Positions 33,223 to 40,967 of a stretch of 48,795 nt of DNA are shown one piece after another. Position 1 is the first letter of the stretch. Each line of letters begins with the position of its first letter. The stretch is from Pseudomonas putida (lineage in GTDB: Bacteria > Pseudomonadota > Gammaproteobacteria > Pseudomonadales > Pseudomonadaceae): assembly GCF_001941965.1 (NCBI RefSeq), contig NZ_MKZO01000040.1, positions 1 through 48,795 on the forward strand. Reading direction: 5' to 3'. A program made the translations under genes and the position numbers. The notes under the pieces are model-generated. The model made no database searches, had not been told where the DNA came from, and worked only from the letters and a program-made list of their open reading frames with translations.

Positions 33223-33771
33223 ATGGACACGGGGACACGACTCAGACTGGTGCGTGAACGCAACAAGCTCTCCCAACGGGAACTGGCCCGACGCAGCGGC
33301 CTGACCAACTCGACGATCTCGCAGATCGAGCAGAACCGCGTCAGCCCCTCGGTCAGCTCCCTGAAAAAACTGCTCGAAGGCATTCCCATGTCCCTGGCGG
33401 AGTTTTTCAGCTTCGACGAGCCTCCGCGGGAAGAACGCTTCGTCTTCCGCGCGGCCGAGCAGCCTGACCTAGGCCGCAGCGGCATGCGCATGCTGCTGGT
33501 CGGCGCCAGTGTCGAAGGCCGGCAGATGCGCATGCTGCGCGAACTGTACGCCCCCGGCGCGGACTCCGGTGAAGAGCCGATCGTCCATGCCGAAGGCGAG
33601 GAATGCGGCCTGGTCACCCGTGGCACCATCGAATTGCGGGTCGATGGCCAGGTAAGCATCCTCAACTCCGGTGACGGCTACTACTTCCCCACCACCCTGC
33701 CCCACAGCTTCAAGAACATCGGCCAGGACGAGGCCGAGATCATCAGCGCCAACACCCCGGCGAACTTCTGA
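33223..33771 (+). CDS. XRE-cupin transcriptional regulator (PuuR/PauR/PsdR-like)
   Basis: 182 aa. The helix-turn-helix is at residues 5-60 (LSQRELARRSGLTNSTISQIEQNRVSPSVSSLKKLLEGIP) and a C-terminal cupin sensor at about 110-180 (EEPIVHAEGEECGLVTRGTIELRV, SGDGYYFPTTLPHSFKN). This pattern belongs to Pseudomonas repressors of polyamine (PauR) and dipeptide (PsdR) use. The regulon here is unknown; the convergent DASS transporter gene is not an obvious target. ATG chosen at 33223 with AAGGCGG upstream. Confidence 0.85.
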   Translation: MDTGTRLRLVRERNKLSQRELARRSGLTNSTISQIEQNRVSPSVSSLKKLLEGIPMSLAEFFSFDEPPREERFVFRAAEQPDLGRSGMRMLLVGASVEGRQMRMLRELYAPGADSGEEPIVHAEGEECGLVTRGTIELRVDGQVSILNSGDGYYFPTTLPHSFKNIGQDEAEIISANTPANF

Positions 33772-33773
33772 TG

Positions 33774-33800
33774 AAACGGCGGCCCTGAGGCCGCCGTTTT
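33774..33800. terminator. Bidirectional intrinsic terminator
   Basis: AACGGCGGCC, loop CTGA, GGCCGCCGTTTT between the converging XRE-cupin and DASS genes. The T-tract is present on the plus strand and an A-tract precedes the stem, so it can serve both genes. Confidence 0.9.
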
Positions 33801-35281
33801 CACATCCAGCCCAGCCAGTGCCACCAGGTGGCGGCGAACACCAGCATCAGCAGGTAACCAACCAGGGTCACGACAAGGCCGACCTTGGCGAACTGCCGTG
33901 CGTTGAAGGTTTCCGTGCCCAGGCACACCATGTTCTGCGGCGCGTTGATCGGCAGGATAAAGCCGTAGCTGACCACGAAGCCGAGGACCATGGTCATGCC
34001 CAGCCGGTTGAAATCTCCCGGCAGGGTCTGCAACACGGCGATCAGGATCGGCAGCAGCGCCGAAGTCAGCGCGGTGGCACTGGCGAAGCCCAGGTGAATC
34101 AGGATCAGGAACGCCCCGAGAATGGCGAAAACGCCCAGGGTGCCCAGTTGATCCAGCCCGGTATGGGCCACCACCTGCGCACCCAGCCATTGCCCGGCCT
34201 GGGTGGTCAGCAGCGTGGTGCCCAGACTGATGCCGACACCGAAGACGATCACCGTGCCCCAGGGAATCCGCGCCTGCACGTCCTTCCAGGTCATCACGCC
34301 GAAACGCGGCAGCAACAGCAGGACCAGCCCGGCGTAGGTGGTCGAGGTAGTGTCGAAGCCGTGTAGCTTGCCCTCGGTGGCCCAGGCCAGCAGCAGCGCC
34401 AGCGATACCCCGAGCAGGCGCTTCTGCGCCCCGCTCATCGGCCCCAGCGCCGCCAACTGCTCGGCCACCGCCGCCTTGCCGCCGGGAATGCTGTCGGTCT
34501 CCGGCGGCAGCATCTTCAGCACCACCACGATCAGCAGCGCCGACATCAGCAGCGCCCACGGAGCACCGGCGATCAACCAGTCGATCCACGACACCCGGGC
34601 ACCAAGCATCTTGTCCATGAAGCCCACGGTCAGCAGGTTCTGCGCGGCGGCGGTCTGGATACCGATGTTCCAGATGCTGGTGCCCTGGGCGACGATGATC
34701 ATGATCCCGGCGGCGATGTTCGAGCGCTTGTCCACGCCGAAGGCGGCGATCACCCCCATCATGATCGGCACCACGCAGGCGCTGCGCGCGGTGGCGCTGG
34801 GTACGACCAGGCTGAGCAGGATGGTGACCACCACCGCACCGAGGAGGATGCGCCGGGTACTGACGCCGATACGGTCGAGGGTGACCAGGGCGATGCGCCG
34901 GTCGAGGCCCGTATGGGTCATGGCGGCGGCGAGGAACAGCGCACCGACCACCAGCGCCAGCGCGGTATTGGAAAACCCGGTCAGGGCCATGCCCACGGCA
35001 GCGGATGAGCCATAGGTGAGGTTCGGGTCAGCCAGGGTCGGCGCGCTGCCGAGGAGAAAGGCCAGCAGCGAGGTAATCATGATCGCACTGGCTTCGTAGG
35101 ACACCGCCTCGGTGATCCAGATGACCACGGCGAAGGCCAGGATCGCCAGGACCCGCTGCCCCGCCACCGGCAGATCGCTCGGCAGCGGCAGCAACAGGAC
35201 GCCGATCAGGGCGGCGATGCCCACCAGCAGGCCAATGGGTAGACCCGGCCGGAGGGTCGCGGTTGTGGGTGACGTATTCAT
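33800..35281 (-). CDS. SLC13/DASS family anion:Na+ symporter
   Basis: 493 aa with about 12 hydrophobic segments. Family landmarks are FAVVIWITEAVSYEASAI near residue 55, LVVPSATARSACVVPIMMGV (SNT-like motif region) and the repeated half near residue 400 (HLGFASATALTSALLPILIAV). It should import dicarboxylates, tricarboxylates or sulfate. ATG at 35281 with GAGG upstream; the longer frame is unsupported. Upstream lie a TTGTAGGACAA motif and a 10-bp inverted repeat, which fit GntR-type control. Confidence 0.87.
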   Translation of the reverse strand: MNTSPTTATLRPGLPIGLLVGIAALIGVLLLPLPSDLPVAGQRVLAILAFAVVIWITEAVSYEASAIMITSLLAFLLGSAPTLADPNLTYGSSAAVGMALTGFSNTALALVVGALFLAAAMTHTGLDRRIALVTLDRIGVSTRRILLGAVVVTILLSLVVPSATARSACVVPIMMGVIAAFGVDKRSNIAAGIMIIVAQGTSIWNIGIQTAAAQNLLTVGFMDKMLGARVSWIDWLIAGAPWALLMSALLIVVVLKMLPPETDSIPGGKAAVAEQLAALGPMSGAQKRLLGVSLALLLAWATEGKLHGFDTTSTTYAGLVLLLLPRFGVMTWKDVQARIPWGTVIVFGVGISLGTTLLTTQAGQWLGAQVVAHTGLDQLGTLGVFAILGAFLILIHLGFASATALTSALLPILIAVLQTLPGDFNRLGMTMVLGFVVSYGFILPINAPQNMVCLGTETFNARQFAKVGLVVTLVGYLLMLVFAATWWHWLGWM

Positions 35282-35417
35282 GGCCTGCCTCGCTGCCTTG
35301 GGAAGTGCTGGCAAGCGCTCTATTCCGCGGCTTGCCCGTTCTCCTCGATCATCCTCCCGCTCTCTCGCGGAAAAAATGACATCGATCAAGCCCTGACGGA
35401 TCAGGCTGCCGCAGGTT

Positions 35418-35490
35418 TTGTAGGACAACCCGGCAATAACTACATACGTGGGACATCATTTTTGTAGTGATAAGAAAAAATCACTACAAA
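35418..35490. promoter_or_regulatory. Operator-like motifs upstream of the DASS transporter
   Basis: TTGTAGGACAA at 35418-35428 resembles FCD-type GntR sites (TTGT-N3-ACAA). A perfect 10-bp inverted repeat TTTGTAGTGA ... TCACTACAAA spans 35461-35490 with a 10-nt A-rich spacer. Both share the TTGTA half. They lie between the DASS gene (-) and the next gene (+). Confidence 0.5.
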
Positions 35491-35726
35491 CCCGTTGACG
35501 CCGTTCATCGGGCTCTTGCATGATGGACTCGTCTCCCCGATCGGGAGCGCTGGCAAGGGTGTTCCAGACGATTCGAGTGATTTTCGGGTTGTCCGTGGAG
35601 TGGGACTGTCCAAAAGGCAGAGTGAAGAAAGCCCCTGTTGCGATGCTGCTGTAGCAGCCTTGGTAGATGCGCTACATGAAGCGCGAGTCTGAACGAATCA
35701 ACCACTGAAGGGTTATGGGGGCTTTA
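35491..35726 (+). other. Non-coding leader region before the 110-aa gene
   Basis: Part of a 445-bp gap without a credible gene. TTGACG at 35495-35500 followed by CATGAT at 35519-35524 (18-nt spacer) may be a promoter reading to the right. A hairpin CTCCCCGATCGGGAG lies at about 35534-35548 and a GCTGCTGTAGCAGC hairpin at about 35645-35658. This would give a long structured 5' leader of about 190 nt. No known riboswitch is recognised. Confidence 0.4.
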
Positions 35727-36059
35727 ATGATGAACTTGAACGAACAACCGACTATCCAGGAACTGGCCAAACTGTTCGCTGCGCGCAAAGACACGCTCGA
35801 CAGCCACATCCTCTGGATCTGCGACGAAGGTGAAGTGCATATCGACAGCCTGTCGCCCTGCACCACCGAAGATGAATTCGAACAGGGCAAACCCGGCATG
35901 CGCGCCCGGATGAAGATGTACCGCCGTGGCCAGGGCTACGTCGGCAAGAAAGCGGCCGCCGATACCCAGTTCGTCGGTCGCGTGCTGGAAACCTTGCAAC
36001 AGGAGTGGCCAGCGCTGCGTGAAGGCCAGGGCGTTCAGGTCATCGACCGCCTCAGCTGA
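35727..36059 (+). CDS. Conserved hypothetical protein, 110 aa
   Basis: Begins MMNLNEQPTIQELAKLFAARKDTLDSHILWICDEGEVHIDSLSP; the likely start is the ATG at 35727 or 35730, with GGGG 6 nt upstream. The central part has an RMKMYRRGQGYVGKKAAAD segment. It is soluble with no signal peptide. I have seen this type only as a conserved Pseudomonas hypothetical; no function is proposed. A long inverted repeat terminates it. Confidence 0.72.
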   Translation: MMNLNEQPTIQELAKLFAARKDTLDSHILWICDEGEVHIDSLSPCTTEDEFEQGKPGMRARMKMYRRGQGYVGKKAAADTQFVGRVLETLQQEWPALREGQGVQVIDRLS

Positions 36060-36067
36060 GTCCTTCG

Positions 36068-36155
36068 AAGCTGCAAGCTTCAAGCTATAAGCTGCAAGTA
36101 AAAGCGGACCCGGTGTCGCTCTTTCTTGCAGCTTGCGGCTTGTAGCTTGCAGCTT
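36068..36155. terminator. Long inverted repeat acting as bidirectional terminator
   Basis: Two 31-nt arms (36068-36098 and 36125-36155) made of repeated AAGCT(T/A)CAAGCTGCAAG units pair with about four mismatches. T6 follows on the plus strand. It fills the gap between two convergent genes and is of a kind often seen behind Pseudomonas genes. Confidence 0.8.
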
Positions 36156-36158
36156 TTT

Positions 36159-36461
36159 TCATGCCCGTCGCAGCAGCGCCAGTGGCTCCTCGGGCTGCAA
36201 TTCGGCAACCATCGCCCTGGCCCGGTCCACACCCCAGACCAGCGCCCGGCTCATGCTTTCGCTCGGTCGTGTCGGGTAGTACTCCTCCAGCAACGCCTTG
36301 CCGTGGCGGGCATACACGCCGAGGAACAGTTGGGTCGCACCGGTGCGCGACAGCCGGACCTGCACATCGATGCTGGTACCGTCGCTGAGCACTTCATCAT
36401 GGCTGCGGCTGTGCAACCCGGCATCCGCCCATTCCCAGTATTTGTCTTCCCTGATACGCAT
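36159..36461 (-). CDS. Hypothetical protein, 100 aa
   Basis: ATG at 36461 with GGAGG 6 nt upstream. Sequence opens MRIREDKYWEWADAG and contains a VQVRLSRTGATQLFLGVYARHGKALLEEYYP stretch, suggesting a small alpha/beta protein. A much longer frame exists upstream, but this start has the only good ribosome binding site. No family recognised. Confidence 0.65.
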   Translation of the reverse strand: MRIREDKYWEWADAGLHSRSHDEVLSDGTSIDVQVRLSRTGATQLFLGVYARHGKALLEEYYPTRPSESMSRALVWGVDRARAMVAELQPEEPLALLRRA

Positions 36462-36631
36462 TGCTTTCCTCCACTGGAATAGCGCATTGACGGCACGTAG
36501 TAAGGCATAGATCGCCATCACTCTCCAGCGCCGCTGGGCGGCGCAATGAGCGAAATCAAACAAAGCGGCATGAATTGGCGCGAACCGCGTACCCGTCGGC
36601 GCTTTCGGCAAATAGCCGAAAGCGCTCTGGT

Positions 36632-36823
36632 TCAGCGTTTTGGCAGCGCAGCCGGGAGGAAGCGGCGGCTTTCGATGCGCGCAGGCATCTTCGCCTTGAA
36701 GGTGCCCTGGGCATCGTCCAGGGTCATGTGGCCAATGCCCAGGCGGAAGGCGGACTGACCACAGCGCACCACGGAATTGATCGGGAATTCGTCGCCGAGG
36801 TCTTCGAGAAATTGATCCTTCAT
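36632..36823 (-). CDS. Small hypothetical protein, 63 aa
   Basis: Starts MKDQFLEDLGDEFPINSVVRC with GGAG about 7 nt upstream. Third codon positions are mostly G/C and the sequence reads like a folded protein (VVRCGQSAFRLGIGHM). A plus-strand frame over the same bases lacks a ribosome binding site. Function unknown. The 170 bp between it and the next minus-strand gene shows nothing recognised. Confidence 0.5.
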   Translation of the reverse strand: MKDQFLEDLGDEFPINSVVRCGQSAFRLGIGHMTLDDAQGTFKAKMPARIESRRFLPAALPKR

Positions 36824-36961
36824 GTTCCTGCTCCCCTCTGAAAGCGACCGATACCGATCCTCCAGCCGGAGAACCTGAAAATATCGATCTCAACAATCCA
36901 GAGACTAGCCGGACATTTGCAGACTGGCCGGTCATCTTATCGATGCCCGACCAGTGGCACC

Positions 36962-37846
36962 TCAGGCCTGGGCGGTCCTGAACACGTCCTTCAGCCGTGG
37001 CCCGAACACATTGATCAGCAGCCCCAGCATCACCAGCACGCCACCCCAGCACTGGATCGCCGTCAGGCGCTCATCCAGCAGCAGGGCCGAAGAGGTCAGC
37101 CCCACCACCGGAACCAGAAGCGAAAACGGTGCCACTTTCCCCGCCGGGTAGCGCGACAGCAGGCGGCTCCACAATCCATAGCCGAGCATGGTGGCGATCG
37201 CCGCCAGGTAGATCAGCGACAGGATCGAGTTCAGCCCGATATTGCGCAGCGACGATTCGATCAGCGCCGGGCCTTCCAGGTACCAGGACAGGGCCAGGAA
37301 CGGCAGTGGCGGAATCAGCGCACCCCAGATCACCAGGGCCACCAGGTCGATCTTGCCGAAACGCCGGGTGATGATATTGCCGATCCCCCAGCAGGCACCG
37401 CCGCACAGGGTCAGGACCAGGGCCAGCATGGGCACATGGCTGCCGTTCTCGCTGCCGATCAGCGCCAGCCCGCCTGCCGCCACCAGCAGCCCAAGGACGC
37501 TGGCCGCACGCAGGCGCTCACCGAGGAACACGGCGGCGAAGATCATGGTGAAGAAGGCCTGGGATTGCAGCACCAGCGAAGCCAGGCCCGGCGGCATGCC
37601 GTTGTGCATGGCCTCGAAGAGGAAGGCGAACTGGCCGAGGGAGATGGTCGAGCCGTAGGCGATCAGCCAGCGCCACGGCAACTGCGGCCGACGGATGAAG
37701 AATACGGCCGGAAAGGCCACCAGGATGAAACGCAGCGCCCCCAGCAACATCGGCGGCAAACCGTCCAGCCCGACCTTGATCACCACGAAGTTCAGGCCCC
37801 AGGCAACGATCACCACCAGCGCCAGCAACAAATCCTTGAGCGGCAT
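36962..37846 (-). CDS. eamA: EamA-type exporter, orthologue of E. coli EamA (O-acetylserine/cysteine exporter)
   Basis: 294 aa with ten membrane helices in two EamA repeats. The N-terminus LLALVVIVAWGLNFVVIKVGL, the GMPPGLASLVLQSQAFFTMI segment and the C-terminal VAPFSLLVPVVGLTSSALLLDERLT / LGLLINVFG closely follow E. coli EamA (YdeD), which exports cysteine-pathway metabolites. The orthology call is from recalled sequence similarity. Short 5' gap; single gene. Confidence 0.8.
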   Translation of the reverse strand: MPLKDLLLALVVIVAWGLNFVVIKVGLDGLPPMLLGALRFILVAFPAVFFIRRPQLPWRWLIAYGSTISLGQFAFLFEAMHNGMPPGLASLVLQSQAFFTMIFAAVFLGERLRAASVLGLLVAAGGLALIGSENGSHVPMLALVLTLCGGACWGIGNIITRRFGKIDLVALVIWGALIPPLPFLALSWYLEGPALIESSLRNIGLNSILSLIYLAAIATMLGYGLWSRLLSRYPAGKVAPFSLLVPVVGLTSSALLLDERLTAIQCWGGVLVMLGLLINVFGPRLKDVFRTAQA

Positions 37847-37977
37847 TTTTCCCCCATTGCACGCGTAATAATTTGAAACATCATATCGTCATTAGGCGGA
37901 GGGGTGACAGCAAAGGAAAGTCAGGCTGCGGGCGCACCAGCAGGTGGCGGAACGCTCGAAAATGATGCAATCCACAA

Positions 37978-38063
37978 GGGCCTCATCGCTGGCAAGCCAG
38001 CTCCCACAGGGACCGCGTACACCGCAAAACCTGTGGGAGCTGGCTTGCCAGCGATGAGGCCCT
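37978..38063. repeat. REPIN
   Basis: Inverted REP pair of the main family between the EamA gene (start side) and the end of the Clp-like gene. The gap 37847-38075 holds nothing else recognised. Confidence 0.9.
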
Positions 38064-38075
38064 CAAGTACAGCCA

Positions 38076-38627
38076 CTAGGCATGCACACTCCACTGCACC
38101 ACATCCACCCCGATCACCGAGTCATCCACCGCCTGGATCAACCCACAGCGAATGGCTTCCTCGGGCGTAACGATCCGCGGATGCGCCATCAGGTACCGAG
38201 GAATGTCCAGCACCTCCTGCGCCCCCCGGGTCCGCTCGGCGACGATCTGCGCATAGAGCTGCAGGTCGTAGTCCAGGCTCATCGCATACTCGGCCATCCG
38301 CGCATGGTCCACCGAGCCATGCAAGGTCCAGTGGAAGGGATGGAACAGGAACTTGCTCAAGGCACAGGCGCTACGCCGCTCGCCGGCCAGGAACAGGATA
38401 TTGCCCATCGACTCCACCGTGCCGAGGTTATGGGTATCCACCGGCACCGGCAGCGAACGCAGGAAGTTGTACAGGCTGAAGCCGTAGCTGCACTCCCCGC
38501 CCATGGTGGCGATATTCACCTGCAGACGTTCGGCGCCCTGTTGCAGGGCCTTGGAGCAGGTGCTGATCAGATTGCCGCAGGTGGAGGCGTTGATCGGTCC
38601 GGTGAAATGAATGATATGACTGGCCAT
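38076..38627 (-). CDS. ClpP-like serine protease (S14 fold), stand-alone
   Basis: 183 aa from the ATG at 38627 with GAGG 6 nt upstream. It follows the ClpP pattern: an N-terminal GPIN strand, MGGECSYGFSLYNFLRS, the nucleophile Ser73 in ESMGN followed by LFLAGERRSA, and His96 in FLFHPF. The third residue is less clear; the DIPRYLMAHPRIVTPEEAIRCGLI segment aligns with the Asp region of ClpP. It is shorter than ClpP (about 200-210 aa), lacks a propeptide, and no ATPase partner is nearby. It starts 2 nt after the stop of the iron-permease-family gene, so the two are coupled. Substrate unknown. Confidence 0.78.
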   Translation of the reverse strand: MASHIIHFTGPINASTCGNLISTCSKALQQGAERLQVNIATMGGECSYGFSLYNFLRSLPVPVDTHNLGTVESMGNILFLAGERRSACALSKFLFHPFHWTLHGSVDHARMAEYAMSLDYDLQLYAQIVAERTRGAQEVLDIPRYLMAHPRIVTPEEAIRCGLIQAVDDSVIGVDVVQWSVHA

Positions 38628-38629
38628 GG

Positions 38630-39046
38630 TCACCTCGTGGAGTGCTTCCCTGGGTCTGCGTGAGGGTTGCGGAGCTGCTTGTCAGCCCCCGTGTCATCGG
38701 CGAGCGCGTCTATATGCTCGTAGCGCTGGCGCAACTCGGACAGTTGCTTCGCGTCCAGATCATCGAGCCCGAGCAGGGCGTTATGCGCCCGGCGGGTAGC
38801 GCGCAGCAACTCGTCGATCTTGATATGCAACTCGTCGGTATCGCGGTTCTGGGTGTTCTGGATCAGGAACACCATGAGGAAGGTGACAATGGTGGTCGAG
38901 GTATTGATCACCAGTTGCCACGTATCGCTGAAATGGAACAGCGGGCCACTGATTGCCCAGACCAGGACCAAGGCGAAGGCAATGAAGAAGGTCGTGGGGC
39001 GGCCGGTCCAACTGGCCAGCTTCTGGGCAAAGCGGGAAAACTTCAT
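38630..39046 (-). CDS. Low-affinity iron permease family membrane protein
   Basis: 138 aa with the PF04120 pattern: MKFSRFAQKLASWTGRPTTFFIAFALVLVWAISGP forms helix 1, WQLVINTSTTIVTFLMVFLIQNTQNRDT forms helix 2, then a soluble helical tail (HIKIDELLRATRRAHNALLGLDDL). The family is named after yeast Fet4, but the bacterial proteins are far shorter and transport has not been shown for them in general. ATG at 39046 with GAGGAAG upstream. First gene of a two-gene unit with the Clp-like protease. Confidence 0.82.
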   Translation of the reverse strand: MKFSRFAQKLASWTGRPTTFFIAFALVLVWAISGPLFHFSDTWQLVINTSTTIVTFLMVFLIQNTQNRDTDELHIKIDELLRATRRAHNALLGLDDLDAKQLSELRQRYEHIDALADDTGADKQLRNPHADPGKHSTR

Positions 39047-39203
39047 GGTGGCTTCCTCGTCGTGTCGCGCGCGCCGGGGCCGACATTCGGTGGAAAGGCT
39101 GGCGGGGGCAAAGTTCAGTTTTGGCAATACATCTACGCTTTACGCCGAACATCTTCTCGCCAACTGCGAATTTCCAAGCCCCGCCTGACGGGGCTTTTTT
39201 CTT
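39047..39203 (+). ncRNA. Candidate small RNA or attenuated leader ending in an orphan terminator
   Basis: A strong intrinsic terminator faces right at 39176-39200 (stem AAGCCCCG / CGGGGCTT, loop CCTGA, T6), yet no plus-strand gene ends nearby: the previous gene starts at 39046 on the other strand. So a short transcript of up to about 130 nt probably begins between 39060 and 39130. It could be a stand-alone small RNA or a terminated leader of the DUF72 gene, whose start is 84 nt further on. No convincing promoter hexamers were found (TTGGCA at 39121 is one option). The terminator is firm; the RNA is inference. Confidence 0.5.
39176..39200 (+). terminator. Intrinsic terminator on the plus strand, orphan
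   Basis: AAGCCCCG, loop CCTGA, CGGGGCTT then T-run. The T-tract is only on the plus strand, so it is unidirectional. Confidence 0.85.
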
Positions 39204-39283
39204 CCCGCCATTCGTCCACCCTCCTGAACCCACACTCAGCCACGCCAGTCGCACCCTTAACGAACAGTGTAAGGAACGACGGC

Positions 39284-40201
39284 GTGAGCGAGATCCGCAT
39301 CGGCATTTCCGGCTGGCGCTATGCCCCGTGGCGCAAGGTCTTCTACCCCGAGGGGCTGGTCCAGGCGAAGGAGCTGGCGTTCGCTTCGCGCGCGGTGAAC
39401 AGCATCGAGATCAACGGTTCCTTCTATGCCCTGCAAACTCCGCAACGCTATGCCGAATGGCGCGATGCCACGCCGGATGACTTTGTCTTCGCGGTCAAGG
39501 CGCCGCGCTATATCACCCATGTGCGGCGGCTCAAGGAGATTGACGAGCCGCTGGCCAATTTCTTTGCCTCCGGGCCGCTGCAACTGGGCGCCAAGCTAGG
39601 GCCGATCCTCTGGCAGTTTCCGCCGAGCCTGAAGTTCGATTCGCAGCGCTTCGCCGATTTTCTTCAGCGCCTGCCCCATGATCAGGCCGCCGCCAGTCAA
39701 TGCGCCCGGCACTGCGCCGCGCGGATGAAGAAAGACGGTGCATTCGACCACGATGACAAGGGGCAAGTGCGCCATGCCGTGGAGATTCGCCACGACAGCT
39801 TCCGCGACCCGGCCTTCATCGAACTGCTGCGCAAGCACAAAGTGGCATTGGTGGTTGCCGATACCGCCGGCAAATGGCCGCTGCTGGAAGACCTGACTGC
39901 CGATTTCGTCTATCTGCGTCTGCACGGCGATGCCGAGCTGTATTCCAGCGGTTACACCGATAGCGCCCTGCAGCGTTGGGCCCGGCGTATCCGCACCTGG
40001 AGTCACGGCAAGCAACCTGGCGACGCCCATCTGGCCGGTCCACGGGAGGCCGCGACCAAGGGTGCCAAGGCGATCTATTGCTACTTCGACAACGACTTGA
40101 AAGTCCGTGCGCCTTTCGACGCGCGGGCATTGCTGCATCGATTGAAGCTCGATGCCCACCTGCAAACGGCGCCGGGCGAACTGCCGGCCCCACCCCTGTA
40201 G
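39284..40201 (+). CDS. DUF72 domain-containing protein
   Basis: 305 aa from GTG at 39284, 8 nt after AAGGA. The DUF72 landmarks are present: IRIGISGWRYAPWRKVFYP at the start, FYALQTPQRYAEWRDATPDDFVFAVKAPRYITH, GPILWQFPPSLKFD, and VYLRLHGDAELYSSGYTD / YCYFDNDLKVRAPFDA near the end. A TIM-barrel of unknown function (YecE/UPF0759 group). It opens the stress/repair island and is followed 25 bp later by the basic SAP-like protein. Confidence 0.88.
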   Translation: MSEIRIGISGWRYAPWRKVFYPEGLVQAKELAFASRAVNSIEINGSFYALQTPQRYAEWRDATPDDFVFAVKAPRYITHVRRLKEIDEPLANFFASGPLQLGAKLGPILWQFPPSLKFDSQRFADFLQRLPHDQAAASQCARHCAARMKKDGAFDHDDKGQVRHAVEIRHDSFRDPAFIELLRKHKVALVVADTAGKWPLLEDLTADFVYLRLHGDAELYSSGYTDSALQRWARRIRTWSHGKQPGDAHLAGPREAATKGAKAIYCYFDNDLKVRAPFDARALLHRLKLDAHLQTAPGELPAPPL

Positions 40202-40226
40202 CCATGGATAATCGGAGACCACACCC

Positions 40227-40598
40227 ATGCCACGCGGAAGCAAAGCCAAGTACACCGAGGAACAGAAGCGCAAGGCCGCGCGCATCGAGGACAGCTACGA
40301 GGCCAAGGGCGTGCCCAAGGATGAAGCCGAAGCCCGTGCCTGGGCCACGGTCAACAAGCAATCCGGCGGCGGCGAGAAGGCCGGGGGTTCCGGGCAGAAG
40401 AAGAGTGAGAGCGCTAAACACAAGTCGCGGCAGTCGTCAGCGCAACGCGCGGTGAAGACCCGGCAGGGTGAACCGCGGCCGGATCAGCCGCTGGAGGAAC
40501 TGACCAAGACCGAGCTGATGGACAAGGCACGCAAGCAGAATATTGCGGGGAGATCGAGGATGAGGAAGGCGGATCTGGTAAAGGCACTGAGCAAATAA
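40227..40598 (+). CDS. Basic protein with Rho-N/SAP-like C-terminus
   Basis: 123 aa, very Lys/Arg-rich. The N-terminus (KAKYTEEQKRKAARIEDSYEAKGVPKDEAEARAWATVNK) is a helical segment found in proteins often labelled plasmid stabilization protein. The middle is low-complexity (GGGEKAGGSGQKKSESAKHKSRQ) and the C-terminal 40 residues (LEELTKTELMDKARKQNIAGRSRMRKADLVKALSK) form a Rho-N/SAP-like helix-extended-loop-helix that can bind nucleic acid. Likely DNA- or RNA-binding. Its place near ligD fits a DNA-related role (inference). Confidence 0.78.
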   Translation: MPRGSKAKYTEEQKRKAARIEDSYEAKGVPKDEAEARAWATVNKQSGGGEKAGGSGQKKSESAKHKSRQSSAQRAVKTRQGEPRPDQPLEELTKTELMDKARKQNIAGRSRMRKADLVKALSK

Positions 40599-40604
40599 GC
40601 TTTG

Positions 40605-40704
40605 GGCCTGCTTCGCAGGCCTTCGCGGGCAAGCCACGCTCCTACAGTTGATCGCGTTTCAATGTAGGAGCGTGGCTTGCCCGCGAAGGACCGCAAAGCG
40701 GTCC
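40605..40704. repeat. REPIN of a different REP family, flanked by small hairpins
   Basis: Arms CTTCGCGGGCAAGCCACGCT (40621 on) and its complement (ending 40688) form the pair. GGCCTGCTTCGCAGGCC lies on the left and GGACCGCAAAGCGGTCC on the right, each a perfect hairpin. The core differs from the main family. It lies between convergent genes. Confidence 0.88.
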
Positions 40705-40712
40705 CAGAGGCT

Positions 40713-40949
40713 TCAAGGCGAGATCGGATCACTCGCCGGAAATGTCTCCTCCAGCGCGTTATCCACGCTCTCCTCATCCGGCTGCTTCGCCTTGTCATCC
40801 CCGCAATGGCATTCACTCATGCGGCACGGCTCGCCATTGGCATGCCCGCTCGCGCAGGCCTTGCAGCAATAGGCTTCGCCGCCCACCTGCACGGCATTGG
40901 CGTCCACTTCGCAGGTACAACCGGGGCAGGCACAGTGTTGTTCGCTCAT
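40713..40949 (-). CDS. Bacterial metallothionein with acidic tail
   Basis: 78 aa with ten Cys (6, 8, 11, 13, 28, 29, 32, 42, 47, 49) and two His close to them, in the BmtA/SmtA pattern CxCxxCxC...YCCxxC...C. The protein binds Zn and Cd through these. The tail after residue 50 (DDKAKQPDEESVDNALEETFP) is acidic and disordered, as in fluorescent-pseudomonad metallothioneins. ATG at 40949, with GGAGG 9 nt upstream. Forms a minus-strand unit with the acidic 155-aa gene, which is 18 bp upstream of it. Confidence 0.9.
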   Translation of the reverse strand: MSEQHCACPGCTCEVDANAVQVGGEAYCCKACASGHANGEPCRMSECHCGDDKAKQPDEESVDNALEETFPASDPISP

Positions 40950-40967
40950 GATCGTTTCCTCCTTCAC

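Noticed and set aside
36917..37876. Plus-strand 319-codon frame over the EamA gene
   Set aside because: Gln/His/Arg-rich antisense shadow; the minus-strand frame has clear membrane helices and family motifs.
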